DNA from: Sphingomonas sp. BK235
Lineage (GTDB): Bacteria > Pseudomonadota > Alphaproteobacteria > Sphingomonadales > Sphingomonadaceae
DNA length: 64,000 nt
NCBI RefSeq assembly: GCF_004345855.1
Contig: NZ_SLXN01000013.1
Span: 30,808 to 94,807 of the forward strand
Direction: 5' to 3'
Shown: positions 7,899-15,748 of the stretch, piece after piece
Position numbering within the stretch: the stretch's first letter is position 1
Layout of the letters: every line of letters starts with the position of its first letter
Program-made: the position numbers and the translations under genes
Notes under the pieces: model-generated
The model's input: the letters and a program-made list of their open reading frames with translations, nothing else
The model's database searches: none
Told to the model about the DNA's origin: nothing

Positions 7899-8276
7899 AT
7901 GTCTACGCTCGACGCTGCCGCTCGCGACCTGGTCTCCGCGATGGACACGGTGCTTGATGCGATGAAGCGGATGACGGCGTCGAACCTGGCCGAGCTGCTG
8001 TCGACCCGCTTCAAAAGCCGCGTCACGCTCGGTGCTTTCTTGAAGGCGCTGGATGAACGCTGTTCCGCATTGCGCGGCGGCACTGAGGCAGAGGCGGCGT
8101 TGTGTCGAAGCCTCGATCAAAAAGTCGCATTGGTGGGACCGATGGTTCACGATCATATCACTAAATGGAACCCGGCTACCATTTCGGCTGATATCGAGGG
8201 GTACAAGGCTGCCGTCGGCCACATGCAGCGAGACATTCACTCGATCATCGCCCAGGCGCAGCGGCTTCCGCGCTAG
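7899..8276 (+). CDS. uncharacterised helical protein
   Basis: A 125-residue, probably all-helical protein (ARDLVSAMDTVLDAMKRM and similar heptad-like stretches) without a recognised domain. Start at the ATG at 7899 after a GGAG sequence. It is divergent from the 7360-7818 gene and converges with the DUF3768 gene, leaving 3 bases between stops. Confidence 0.5.
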   Translation: MSTLDAAARDLVSAMDTVLDAMKRMTASNLAELLSTRFKSRVTLGAFLKALDERCSALRGGTEAEAALCRSLDQKVALVGPMVHDHITKWNPATISADIEGYKAAVGHMQRDIHSIIAQAQRLPR

Positions 8277-8279
8277 TCG

Positions 8280-8636
8280 CTACAGGTCCTCGCGCACCAT
8301 GATGGTCAGTACACGCCTCGTGACGGCCGCGTCAGCCGGGTCCTCGGACCCGTACTCGAGGGCGAGGTCGTAATAGTCGATAGCGAAATAGATTGTGTGT
8401 CCCCGCAGCTCGAACTCGCCACGGTGCCGCTCGAGATCCCCGCTGTCGAAGGTGTGTGCCCGCAAAGCGGCCAAGATCTCGATCTGCGCGACCAGGGTCG
8501 ACACGCCTGCCTCGGCGAAGGTCGCGAGGCAGGCGCGGGTCATGACGATGCGTGCCCGGCGGTCCAGCCCTTTTCGGCAGCGATCGTTAAGCGCGCCGAT
8601 GATCTTGGTGCGCGATGGGCGAACGACGTTGTCCAT
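8280..8636 (-). CDS. DUF3768 domain protein
   Basis: A 118-residue protein that matches my memory of DUF3768, a small family common on alphaproteobacterial plasmids. It begins with IGALNDRCRKGL, has a central MTRACLATF segment, and ends with GEFELRGHTIYFAIDYYD, the strand-rich piece that marks the family. The ATG at 8636 is chosen because AGGGAG stands 5 bases before it and the upstream frame reads as antisense. Function unknown; it may belong to the antirestriction/maintenance set of plasmid genes around it. Confidence 0.7.
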   Translation of the reverse strand: MDNVVRPSRTKIIGALNDRCRKGLDRRARIVMTRACLATFAEAGVSTLVAQIEILAALRAHTFDSGDLERHRGEFELRGHTIYFAIDYYDLALEYGSEDPADAAVTRRVLTIMVREDL

Positions 8637-8663
8637 GCTGACTCCCTTCGGTAATCGGGTGGG

Positions 8664-8873
8664 ATGCAGATCTTTGCGGTCATCATCGCGCTGGTCGGCG
8701 CGGCCGCGTTCGAGGGCATGGCCCTGCTCTACCGGCGCCGGATCATCCCGGCCGGGCCACTCATCGCCTTGGCGACAAGCATCCTGCTCACGATGGTTGG
8801 CCTGACGATCGTCGGCGTCGCACCGGGGCAGCTCGTCATCGTCAATCAGGCCTCTGCCACGAACGATCAATGA
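8664..8873 (+). CDS. small two-helix membrane protein
   Basis: A 69-residue frame with two hydrophobic helices: about residues 2-22 (IFAVIIALVGAAAFEGMAL) and 32-55 (LIALATSILLTMVGLTIVG), separated by a basic YRRRIIP loop. No family recognised. A GGGTGGG sequence before the ATG could serve as a weak ribosome binding site. It lies alone between two minus-strand genes. Confidence 0.45.
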   Translation: MQIFAVIIALVGAAAFEGMALLYRRRIIPAGPLIALATSILLTMVGLTIVGVAPGQLVIVNQASATNDQ

Positions 8874-8876
8874 CGT

Positions 8877-9809
8877 TCACGCGGCGAGCGGCTCTCCCGT
8901 TTGCCGTGTCATCAATCCGGCATTGAAGCGCTCGAGCCAACTCTGCATCGTCGGCCGCTCGCCGACCGGCACCATGGCAGCGACCTCCTGGAAGCGGATC
9001 AGGTCGCGCGGAGCGTCGCGCCAAATCCGATCGATCTCGCGCGACGGCAGCAAGCCCTCGGCGCGGATGAAGTCGGTCATGCGGCCCGGGCGCGCCTTGG
9101 TCGACCGGCGCCACAGGCCCTCGACCGTGTGCAGCCGCGGCGCAGCGCGCGCCTCGACGAGTACGATGAGGCGCAGGCACCAGCGCGGCAACTCGCGGAT
9201 CTCCTCGGGCCGGTTGGCGATGCACAGCCAGCACGCCGACTTCGGGGGCACCGGCAGGCCCTCGGCGATGATGCGCGCCACGCAGGCGTCCCGGTCCCAG
9301 CCCCACTCGCGCAGCGGCGAGCGGCAGTCGTATAGCGGATCCTCGATCGACAGCGCGTGGTTGGCTCGCAGCGTGTCACGCGGTCCTGCGTCATAGCCGA
9401 TCAGGCGAATGACGCGCTGGCCACGCGCCCAGGCGTCTTTCGCCGGCTGCCAGCCTGCGAGAAATGCGTCCTGCGGCGCCTTCTTGTATTTGAGACTGCA
9501 GCTCGAGCCGCCCAGGCTTTTGCTCGGCAGTGTCGCGTTGGTCAGGCACATCTCCAGCAGCCCGTAGTAGGGCGGCCAGTGCTTGAAGTGCTTGGGCGTG
9601 TACGAGACCAGCTCGTGCCGAATGCCGTATGCATCCATCCACGGCCGGATCACATCGAGGTAGGCGTAGGTCGCCGGCTTCTCGACCCCGGTGTCGGCGC
9701 TCAACACCAGGTCGGGCTTCTGCCCGCGCGCGACCAGCTCGACGAGAAGTGCGGTACTATCCACGCCGATGCCGTACGCGAGCACGACGGGAGGGGGTCG
9801 CATTTCCAT
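8877..9809 (-). CDS. PAPS reductase-like / adenine nucleotide alpha hydrolase protein
   Basis: A 310-residue member of the PAPS reductase/ATP-pyrophosphatase fold. The PP-loop appears near the N-terminus as YGIGVDSTALLVEL, then an Asp-rich strand VLSADTGVEKPATYAY. A conserved SCSLKYK segment follows at about residue 105, and a CWLC pair at about 215. Such proteins occur on plasmids and phages, for instance IbrA-type proteins that work with ParB-like partners, and DndC in DNA thiolation; the true reaction here is unknown. The ATG at 9809 follows the stop of the upstream GHKL-like gene by one base, so the two are coupled. Confidence 0.65.
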   Translation of the reverse strand: MEMRPPPVVLAYGIGVDSTALLVELVARGQKPDLVLSADTGVEKPATYAYLDVIRPWMDAYGIRHELVSYTPKHFKHWPPYYGLLEMCLTNATLPSKSLGGSSCSLKYKKAPQDAFLAGWQPAKDAWARGQRVIRLIGYDAGPRDTLRANHALSIEDPLYDCRSPLREWGWDRDACVARIIAEGLPVPPKSACWLCIANRPEEIRELPRWCLRLIVLVEARAAPRLHTVEGLWRRSTKARPGRMTDFIRAEGLLPSREIDRIWRDAPRDLIRFQEVAAMVPVGERPTMQSWLERFNAGLMTRQTGEPLAA

Positions 9810-9810
9810 G

Positions 9811-10311
9811 TCAGATCCCTCGACCATTGAAGGTTGCGACGATGCCGGCGAGCGACGCGGCCTCGGCCAGCGCGGCCCTGACCAAGTCCTCGGCGATCGC
9901 CGGCATGCGGAAGGTGATGGAGGTGCCGCGAGCAATCGGGTCGGGCGAGATCGCGATCAGGCGTCTGCCCGTCCAAGCCGCGGCGGTAATGTGCGCGCTC
10001 CAACCTTGATGTGCGGCACGCGACCAGGAGCGGACGATTACGTCGCGCCCGGCGAGACTGAAGATGCCGAAGCGCGGCAGCGGGTGAGCGAAGATCGAGC
10101 CGGGCTCGTCGAGCCCATGGCCGTCATCGCTGAGCTGTAGCAGCCGGTCGCCGGCTGCGCCGATCACTGCGACATCGACGCAGCCAGCGCCGCTCGCGCG
10201 CGCTGCCTGGAGAAGCTCGAGCAGCACGTCGGTGATGCTGTCGGCGAACAGCTCTTGCACCGTGCCGACCGCGCTCGGCGCGGCGGTGGGTGCGATCGAG
10301 GCGGGGAGCAT
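9811..10311 (-). CDS. GHKL-type ATPase-like protein
   Basis: A 166-residue protein whose order of motifs suggests a small GHKL (histidine-kinase/Hsp90-like) ATPase domain: an N-box-like helix VLLELLQAARASGA at about residues 29-42, then DDGHGLDEPG at about 62-71 (the DxGxG G1 box), then a strand-turn with GIFSLAGRDVIV. The canonical Asn of the N box is not seen, so ATP binding is uncertain. It is coupled to the PAPS reductase-like gene and preceded by the leader at 10326-10370. Confidence 0.5.
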   Translation of the reverse strand: MLPASIAPTAAPSAVGTVQELFADSITDVLLELLQAARASGAGCVDVAVIGAAGDRLLQLSDDGHGLDEPGSIFAHPLPRFGIFSLAGRDVIVRSWSRAAHQGWSAHITAAAWTGRRLIAISPDPIARGTSITFRMPAIAEDLVRAALAEAASLAGIVATFNGRGI

Positions 10312-10325
10312 GGCGGTCTCCTTCT

Positions 10326-10370
10326 CGCGGGCCCAATCCCGCGACCACCTGCTCCCCTCTTCTCTCCCTC
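10326..10370 (-). promoter_or_regulatory. leader: purine tract plus 6-bp inverted repeat
   Basis: Minus-strand purine tract (complement of 10351-10370), then a perfect inverted repeat CGCGGG-6-CCCGCG at 10326-10343, then AAGGAG and the ATG at 10311. Same design and loop length as the leader at 11681-11724. Confidence 0.55.
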
Positions 10371-10372
10371 GC

Positions 10373-11668
10373 TCAGGGCTGAGCGGCTTCGGTCAGCTTG
10401 ACCCTGGCGGCTTTCAGCCGACGCACGCTCTCGGCCAGAAAGAGGCCTTCTGACTCTAGCTCCGAGACAGTCTTCCGCCGCGCGGCCAGCTCCGCCAGCC
10501 GACGATCGATGGCGTCCGCGGTCACCGTGATCTCGTCGACGGTGAAGTGGATGGCGGAAGGTGGAGGCGGCAACCGCAGCGGCTGGCGCACCTCAGGCCG
10601 GCTCTCGGTAGACGCGAAGATGCACCAGAGGTGCGCCTCAGCGTCGAAGAGCTCGTCGAAAGCTTGGCTGGAGTTGCTGACGTTCACGATCCACCGCTCG
10701 CCGTCGCGCTCCATGAAGCCGGCCGCGTAGATCCGTCCCGGGCTGTCGCTGCCATCGACCCTACCCAGCTCCTCGCCAGCAGCGGCGAGCCCGTCGACGT
10801 CGCGGGCGGTGAGGCGCCAGGCGTCGAACCGCTCGCCCTCATCGGAGGCGGTGAGATAGTGCGCCGTCGCGATCTTCCACGCCGCGTTCACGCGCTCGAG
10901 ATCGTCCTCGAACGTGACCGGCTCGGCGGTCGGCAGCAGAGGATGGCCCCGCTCGGCCTCCCATGCGGCGAGCATCACTATGTTGGCATCGACGAAGTCG
11001 TGCGAGGCACACGTACCCTTCGGCGCCACGCGGTTACGCAGCCGCATGTCCCGCCACTGCGCGGGCGTAAGCTCGAGAGCGAGCCCGCGCGCGAAGGCGC
11101 ACGCAAGCGCCTCGACCGCGGCCGACGCCAGCACCTCGTCCCAGTCGGCGCCGGCGTAGATGGTGGTCAGCTCGCCCACGGCATCGCGCCGGTTGAAGCT
11201 GAACCGCGGCGCTTCCGGAAACTCCCGCTTCGACGGGTCGGCATAGTCGACCCAGACCTGCGCGGCCTCGCCCATCGGTCCCACGCACGGGCCGAAGCTG
11301 GGCGCAGTGTCATGGTGCCAGCTCATTTCCGACCAGCGCTCCGGGATCGGCATCATGGTCGCGACTGGATAGTCCGGAAATTGCCACGGCCAGTTCCGGT
11401 CCACGGCCTCGGTGGTGAAACGGTCGGCCAGCGAGACCATGCTGTCGCCCGCCATTTCGCGATATGCCGCGATCGTCTCGGCATCGCCGTCGGCGCCGGC
11501 GATGAGCGTCCGCAGAACGTAGGGCCATGTCGCCATGCCGACCGACACGTTGAGGAAGCCGTTCCAACGGGTGTCGTCGGTGTAGCCCGGGAAGGTCGGA
11601 CCTTCGCCGAACGTCCAGAGGATCGGGCGTACGGGGTGATTGGCTGACGCGGGCACGGACTGGGGCAT
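10373..11668 (-). CDS. large uncharacterised plasmid protein
   Basis: A 431-residue soluble protein without a recognised domain. It is rich in Trp, Asp and Glu and opens with PVRPILWTFGEGPTFPG; the last about 70 residues form a charged helix that could be a coiled coil (AIDRRLAELAARRKTVSELESEG in part). The ATG at 11668 follows AGGAG by 7 bases; the frame stays open upstream but changes to antisense-like composition. It is preceded by the leader at 11681-11724 and therefore is probably transcribed separately from the 11746-13065 gene. Confidence 0.6.
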   Translation of the reverse strand: MPQSVPASANHPVRPILWTFGEGPTFPGYTDDTRWNGFLNVSVGMATWPYVLRTLIAGADGDAETIAAYREMAGDSMVSLADRFTTEAVDRNWPWQFPDYPVATMMPIPERWSEMSWHHDTAPSFGPCVGPMGEAAQVWVDYADPSKREFPEAPRFSFNRRDAVGELTTIYAGADWDEVLASAAVEALACAFARGLALELTPAQWRDMRLRNRVAPKGTCASHDFVDANIVMLAAWEAERGHPLLPTAEPVTFEDDLERVNAAWKIATAHYLTASDEGERFDAWRLTARDVDGLAAAGEELGRVDGSDSPGRIYAAGFMERDGERWIVNVSNSSQAFDELFDAEAHLWCIFASTESRPEVRQPLRLPPPPSAIHFTVDEITVTADAIDRRLAELAARRKTVSELESEGLFLAESVRRLKAARVKLTEAAQP

Positions 11669-11680
11669 TAGGTGGCTCCT

Positions 11681-11724
11681 CGCCGGCTCATTCCGGCGTG
11701 CCCGCTCCCCTCCCCTCTCCTCTT
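11681..11724 (-). promoter_or_regulatory. leader: purine tract plus 6-bp inverted repeat
   Basis: Minus-strand purine tract (complement of 11704-11724) followed by a perfect inverted repeat CGCCGG-6-CCGGCG at 11681-11698, then the AGGAG and ATG of the 10373-11668 gene. Confidence 0.55.
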
Positions 11725-11745
11725 TCGCGGCTCGGATCAGTGCGG

Positions 11746-13065
11746 CTACGCCGCGTGCCGAGCCGAAGCTGCCATCATCGTCGTGGCGGCCCCAAAACGC
11801 CGCAGCGTCGCCGCCATCTCCGACCGTAGCTTGGCCTTGCTCGAGACGATGATCTCGGACGCGATTGGCGTGCCGTCGGCATCGGCGTAGCCGGTTGCGA
11901 GTTGCCCGTTGCCGACCTCGACCCGGATCAGTTGCCCGCGCACGGGGGCTGGCCCGACGTGCCGCACGGTGAACTCGCCGAGCTTGCCGACCAAGCCCTG
12001 GATCAGCTTGCCCCAGCGGATATGGCCCGCGGCCATGTTCTCGTCGTCGCCATAGCCGCGATCGAGCCATGTGCGCAGGTGGGTACGCTGCTGCAGCTTG
12101 GTGTTCCGCGTCCGCTCCATCGTCCGGCATAGCGGCAGTGCGCTCGCGATACCGTCGAGCAGCCGCAGCTCGTCGTCCTGAAGCGCCACCAGGATGTCGT
12201 CGATCTCGCGCCCGGACAGCACTTCCACCAGCTGCTGGCGCAGGGCGGCGCCGGTAACCTGCCGGCGACCGCCTGAGCTCGCGCTCGGCGTGTAGTCGCC
12301 GGCGTGAACGAAGCCGCGATCTGTCAGGATAAGGAGCGTCATGGCTTCGGCGCCGGGCCGATCACGCACGATCCGCAGGAAATCCCACTTGGCGCGCGCC
12401 GGATCTCCGCCAGCGAGGTCGCTATCGCTGAGGATGGCGAGACGGCGCGACCAGCGGGCCGGTCGTGCTTCATCACCGGGCTTCGGCCAGCTGCTGGGCA
12501 ACGGCCGCGCGGGCGCGACAGCAACGACGCTAGCCGGCATGTTGCCCTGACGGTGCAGCGCCAGGTTCGCGCGCCGCGCCGCGTCGAACAGGTCGGTGCG
12601 GTCGCCACCCCCATCCGTGAAGCCCTGGTCGTAGGCCGCACGGCGGGTCTCGAGCGGCGCATTGCACGGGATCCCGTCCGGGTAGTGGTGCGGCCAACCT
12701 ACGTGCGCCGCGTACCAGCCATCGGCATAGCGGTTGGCGACGTCCCAGTCGTAGCCATACCGATCGCGGCCGTTGAGGATGGCAAGCTCGCCTTCGTTCG
12801 CCTTGCCCTCGCGTGCCTCGTTCTCGGTGAAGGCGAAGTTCGTGGCATGGCGCTCGGCTTCGGCCTCGACGCGCATTTCCTCAAAGACGGGGCGCGTCGC
12901 GATCACACGCGCGCGGCTGCGGGCGTGGCGATCGGCGAGCGGCGCGCTGGGTGGCAGGTCAGGATAGTCGCGCCACGCCTTGGCGAGCGCTTCGGCGTGG
13001 GCAGGCTTGCGGCCGCGTGCCAACCAGGTTGCGGCATCGGCGGGGTTGAAGGCGGTATCCGGCAT
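11746..13065 (-). CDS. large uncharacterised plasmid protein
   Basis: A 439-residue protein with no domain I can name. The N-terminal 130 residues are rich in Arg/Ala/Glu and contain a WYAAHVGWPHHYPDG segment. A middle part (about 210-300) includes LTLLILTDRGFVHAGDY-like strands and a helix VEVLSGREIDDILVALQDDELRLLDG. Its start is preceded by the 14-bp palindrome CGCGCCCGGGCGCG at 13084-13097. It lies in the long minus-strand backbone block between the 13108 gene and the leader of the next gene. Confidence 0.55.
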   Translation of the reverse strand: MPDTAFNPADAATWLARGRKPAHAEALAKAWRDYPDLPPSAPLADRHARSRARVIATRPVFEEMRVEAEAERHATNFAFTENEAREGKANEGELAILNGRDRYGYDWDVANRYADGWYAAHVGWPHHYPDGIPCNAPLETRRAAYDQGFTDGGGDRTDLFDAARRANLALHRQGNMPASVVAVAPARPLPSSWPKPGDEARPARWSRRLAILSDSDLAGGDPARAKWDFLRIVRDRPGAEAMTLLILTDRGFVHAGDYTPSASSGGRRQVTGAALRQQLVEVLSGREIDDILVALQDDELRLLDGIASALPLCRTMERTRNTKLQQRTHLRTWLDRGYGDDENMAAGHIRWGKLIQGLVGKLGEFTVRHVGPAPVRGQLIRVEVGNGQLATGYADADGTPIASEIIVSSKAKLRSEMAATLRRFGAATTMMAASARHAA

Positions 13066-13107
13066 GGTGGCCTCGCTGGTCGACGCGCCCGGGCGCGAGC
13101 AGGTGGA

Positions 13108-13608
13108 TCAGGTGGTCGCCAGACGCGCGCGCGCGATCGCCGCTTCGTCGGGGAAGGCGGTCGCGAGATTGGTGTGCAGCGCCTCGAAGTCCGCGACCGG
13201 GAACGATCCATCCGGGCTTGGTCTCGTCGTCTGCAGCGCGCCGATCACCAGCTCGGTGACATCGGGCCGATGGATCGTGGCGACGCTGCCCTCGTAACTG
13301 ATGGGCGGGGCGAAACCGCCGTCGAGCCAGCGTGCCAACCCTTCTTCCACGGCCTCGGCATAGGCCTGGACAGCCTCGTCCTCCTCGTCGTCGATGCGGA
13401 GCGACAACGTGCGGTACACGCCGAAGTCGTGACGATTGGCGAGCGGCTTGAGGCGGCAGCCTGCGGGCGGCTGGCCGTAGCGAGCGATGATCGCGAGCTT
13501 ATAGGCGAACACCTCATAGGCATTCACCGCCTCGAAGTCGGGCGTGTGGCCCAGCTGGGCGCAGTCCTCTTCGGCGGGTGCACCGCCAAGGTCGATGATG
13601 TCGGACAT
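13108..13608 (-). CDS. uncharacterised plasmid protein
   Basis: A 166-residue acidic protein. The ATG at 13608 (MSDIIDLGG) is chosen because the leader with purine tract and inverted repeat lies just upstream and because GGAG precedes it. A very acidic run (IDDEEDEAVQAYAEAVEEGL) lies in the middle. No recognised domain. It is divergent from the VOC-family gene at 13699. Confidence 0.55.
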   Translation of the reverse strand: MSDIIDLGGAPAEEDCAQLGHTPDFEAVNAYEVFAYKLAIIARYGQPPAGCRLKPLANRHDFGVYRTLSLRIDDEEDEAVQAYAEAVEEGLARWLDGGFAPPISYEGSVATIHRPDVTELVIGALQTTRPSPDGSFPVADFEALHTNLATAFPDEAAIARARLATT

Positions 13609-13622
13609 GGGAAGATCTCCTT

Positions 13623-13661
13623 CGATCCGCATGGATCGGCACTCCCCTCCCCCTCCTCTCT
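13623..13661 (-). promoter_or_regulatory. leader: purine tract plus inverted repeat
   Basis: Minus-strand purine tract (complement of 13641-13661), then inverted repeat CGATCC-4-GGATCG at 13623-13638, then GGAG and the ATG at 13608. This is the same arrangement as at 10326 and 11681. Confidence 0.5.
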
Positions 13662-13698
13662 GCTTGGCAGAGGATCTGTGTGGCGGCAGGAGGCGCGC

Positions 13699-14091
13699 AT
13701 GCCGCAGCACCTCAGCCTCGTTGCCATCGTCGTCGACGAGTACGACACCGCAATCGACTATTATGTCGGCACGCTCGGCTTCGAGTTGCGCGAGGACGCG
13801 GTACAGAGCCCGACCAAGCGGTGGGTGGTGGTCGCACCGCACGGAGCCTCCACGGGCCTGTTGCTCGCTCGCGCAGCCGACGAGCGGCAGCGGCACGCCA
13901 TCGGCAATCAGAGCGGTGGCAGGGTCTTCCTCTTCCTCGAGACCGACGACCTGGTACGCGACTACCAGATCTATCGGGAGCGTGGCGCTCGCTTCGTCGA
14001 GGATCCGCGGTACGAGGCTTACGGTGTCGTCGTCGTGTTCGAGGATCGATACGGCAACCGCTGGGACCTTATCCAACGTGCCGGCGGGTGA
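13699..14091 (+). CDS. VOC-family (glyoxalase/bleomycin-resistance fold) protein
   Basis: A 130-residue vicinal-oxygen-chelate protein made of two beta-alpha-beta-beta-beta units: IVVDEYDTAIDYYVGTLGFELRED in the first and VRDYQIYRERGARFVED...YGVVVVFEDRYGNRWDLIQ in the second. Members bind a metal and act as lyases, dioxygenases or antibiotic-binding proteins; the His at position 4 and the Glu near the end of the last strands could be metal ligands. The ATG at 13699 follows GGAGG by 5 bases. Substrate unknown; it is a cargo-like gene inside the backbone block. Confidence 0.75.
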   Translation: MPQHLSLVAIVVDEYDTAIDYYVGTLGFELREDAVQSPTKRWVVVAPHGASTGLLLARAADERQRHAIGNQSGGRVFLFLETDDLVRDYQIYRERGARFVEDPRYEAYGVVVVFEDRYGNRWDLIQRAGG

Positions 14092-14216
14092 GGGCGTGAC
14101 GAACGATTGCTGGCACCCACGCGTCTTAAATCATTAACCAAATTTGGTTATTGGCGCGCGACCGCCGGAGAAGCGGGTCGACGCAGGGTGGGACCTGCGT
14201 GTCGCAGGGAAGAAAC

Positions 14217-14423
14217 ATGCAGAACCCCTATAATGAAGGGCTGGCGCATGCGCGTCGGAAGGGATCGACTGTCGCCGATTGCCCCTACAGCTCGGTTCTG
14301 ATGGCGCATGAGCGCCAGCAGTGGCTTTCTGGGTTCCTGTCCAGGCAAGCCCACGTGCACGCGCCTACGGCGAAGGAGCAAGGCAGCCGCGAGCTCCCCC
14401 TTCTTGCCGATGTCTACGCCTGA
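14217..14423 (+). CDS. Rmf/CrpP-like small protein
   Basis: A 68-residue protein with the sequence pattern of ribosome-modulation-factor-like or CrpP-like proteins: NPYNEGLAHARRKGSTVADCPY followed (after a gap) by R..WLSGF, i.e. a G.xAR..G...(D/N)CPY and W..GF pair. The ATG at 14217 is chosen because the conserved region begins right there and GGGAAG stands before it. It could bind ribosomes in stress; CrpP-type relatives have been linked to quinolone resistance, which I would not assume here. It overlaps the end of a minus-strand gene. Confidence 0.55.
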   Translation: MQNPYNEGLAHARRKGSTVADCPYSSVLMAHERQQWLSGFLSRQAHVHAPTAKEQGSRELPLLADVYA

Positions 14424-15088
14424 TCCTTCTCGACGCTCGCCGTGGGGAAGCGTTCTTCGATTACCAGTGTCTGCCATTGCAGACGGTCACGTCCAAGCGC
14501 TGTGGCCCGATCGAGCATCTGCTCAAGAGTGGTGCTCAAGCGGTTGAGCGAAGCCGCGTAATCGGTGTCGAGCTCGTCAGCCTGCTGCGACGTGGGGGAG
14601 ACCGTGGCTCGTGCCTTTCGGTGAGCCTTGCTCAACGCAGGCATGTGCCGCTGTTCGATACCTTCAAGCTCGATAGTGGCTTCCTCACGCAACTCTTCAG
14701 GCACAGCCTTGAGGCGGGCGAGGAGCCCGGTAATCCGTGCCTCTGCCATTCGCGCGTCGATGTTCATCGGCAGGGTAGCAGTCAGGAGCTTCGGTCGCGG
14801 GGCGGCCCCTTCGGAAGGTCCAGCTAGCTCGATGTATCCCATACCTGAGGCGTAAAGCGTCCCGCCTACGAGGATGAGCACAACGGCCAGCGACTTGACG
14901 ACATTGCCGCTGAGCAAATCGGCTATCTGCTGCAGCGGACTGGCGGGATCGGCGTCAACGCGGTTTCCGAGTTCGGCAAACTGCGATGTCATGAAGTTCG
15001 CCGCTGAGAGAAACACGCCAAGCAGTGCGCAGTGAAGTCCGATATCGAAGCCGCCCTTTGGCGATGTGGGCTGACGGTGGTCATCCAT
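14414..15088 (-). CDS. two-helix membrane protein with long cytoplasmic tail
   Basis: A 224-residue protein. Two hydrophobic segments lie at about residues 15-33 (IGLHCALLGVFLSAANFM) and 63-83 (VVKSLAVVLILVGGTLYASG). A long helical, charged tail follows (MAEARITGLLARLKAVPEELREEATIELEGIEQ and further, split by turns), probably a coiled coil. The ATG at 15088 follows GGAGGG by 9 bases. No family recognised. Confidence 0.5.
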   Translation of the reverse strand: MDDHRQPTSPKGGFDIGLHCALLGVFLSAANFMTSQFAELGNRVDADPASPLQQIADLLSGNVVKSLAVVLILVGGTLYASGMGYIELAGPSEGAAPRPKLLTATLPMNIDARMAEARITGLLARLKAVPEELREEATIELEGIEQRHMPALSKAHRKARATVSPTSQQADELDTDYAASLNRLSTTLEQMLDRATALGRDRLQWQTLVIEERFPTASVEKDQA

Positions 15089-15104
15089 GTCGTAGCCCCC
15101 TCCG

Positions 15105-15422
15105 TTACAGATCACGACCAAAGCGCTGACGCTTCATGACCGCCTGCGCGGGTCCATCGAAGCTTCCGAGCGTCTTCAGCCGATCGGTCTCTAGCGTGCT
15201 GGCGAGATCGGCAGGCAGCTCGGCATGGGACGCTGCAACGGCAATCGCCGCGGCCGCGGTAGGCAGCTCGCGCGGGCTCGTGCCTTCCCAGACGAAGGTC
15301 TCTCGCTCGCCCTCGTCCTCCGGGTCCGGGCGCGACACCTGGACGTAGAAGGTGTCGAGCGGCCGGTCCCATCCGATCGCGACGGAGACGCCGGCGGTTC
15401 CGGCGAAGGTATGACGGCTCAT
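15105..15422 (-). CDS. small uncharacterised plasmid protein
   Basis: A 105-residue protein that opens with a strand-rich part (HTFAGTAGVSVAIGWDRPLDTFYVQV) and continues with a helix rich in Ala. The ATG at 15422 follows GGGAG. A short GACxEGER-like loop with many Glu/Asp lies between. No family recognised. It is the last gene of the 17205-15105 group. Confidence 0.5.
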   Translation of the reverse strand: MSRHTFAGTAGVSVAIGWDRPLDTFYVQVSRPDPEDEGERETFVWEGTSPRELPTAAAAIAVAASHAELPADLASTLETDRLKTLGSFDGPAQAVMKRQRFGRDL

Positions 15423-15442
15423 CGTCCAATCTCCCTCGAGGG

Positions 15443-15736
15443 TTAGTCGGCCAGCGTGATCCACTCAGCGTGCCACGGCCGCGGGTGAGGCGCAAAGCGC
15501 AACGCGCCCGGGACGGTGAGATGCGTGGTCATCCGCTCGACCAGCCAATCGACGTAGTTCTGGCCCTCGGCCAAATCTTCGGCGAGCAGCTCGTCGAGCA
15601 TCGCCGACTGGCGCGCCTGCGCGTCCGACAGCATCGACCAGTCCAGCGCGTCGAGAAAGCGCTCACGCCGCTCAACGTACCGCGCGATGCGCGCGAGGTC
15701 GGCCCGCGCGATGGCGAGCGCATCCTGGATCCACAT
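15443..15736 (-). CDS. small helical uncharacterised protein
   Basis: A 97-residue, mainly helical protein (ALAIARADLARIARYVERRERFLDALDW at the start). GAGGAG precedes the ATG at 15736. It follows the 15749-16393 gene by 12 bases and precedes the 15105-15422 gene by 20 bases, so the three are probably one operon. No known domain. Confidence 0.5.
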   Translation of the reverse strand: MWIQDALAIARADLARIARYVERRERFLDALDWSMLSDAQARQSAMLDELLAEDLAEGQNYVDWLVERMTTHLTVPGALRFAPHPRPWHAEWITLAD

Positions 15737-15748
15737 TGTTCGTGCTCC

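Noticed and set aside
12304..14091. 595-codon plus-strand frame
   Set aside because: Only its last 130 codons (from 13699, after GGAGG) read as a VOC protein; the rest is the shadow of two minus-strand genes.
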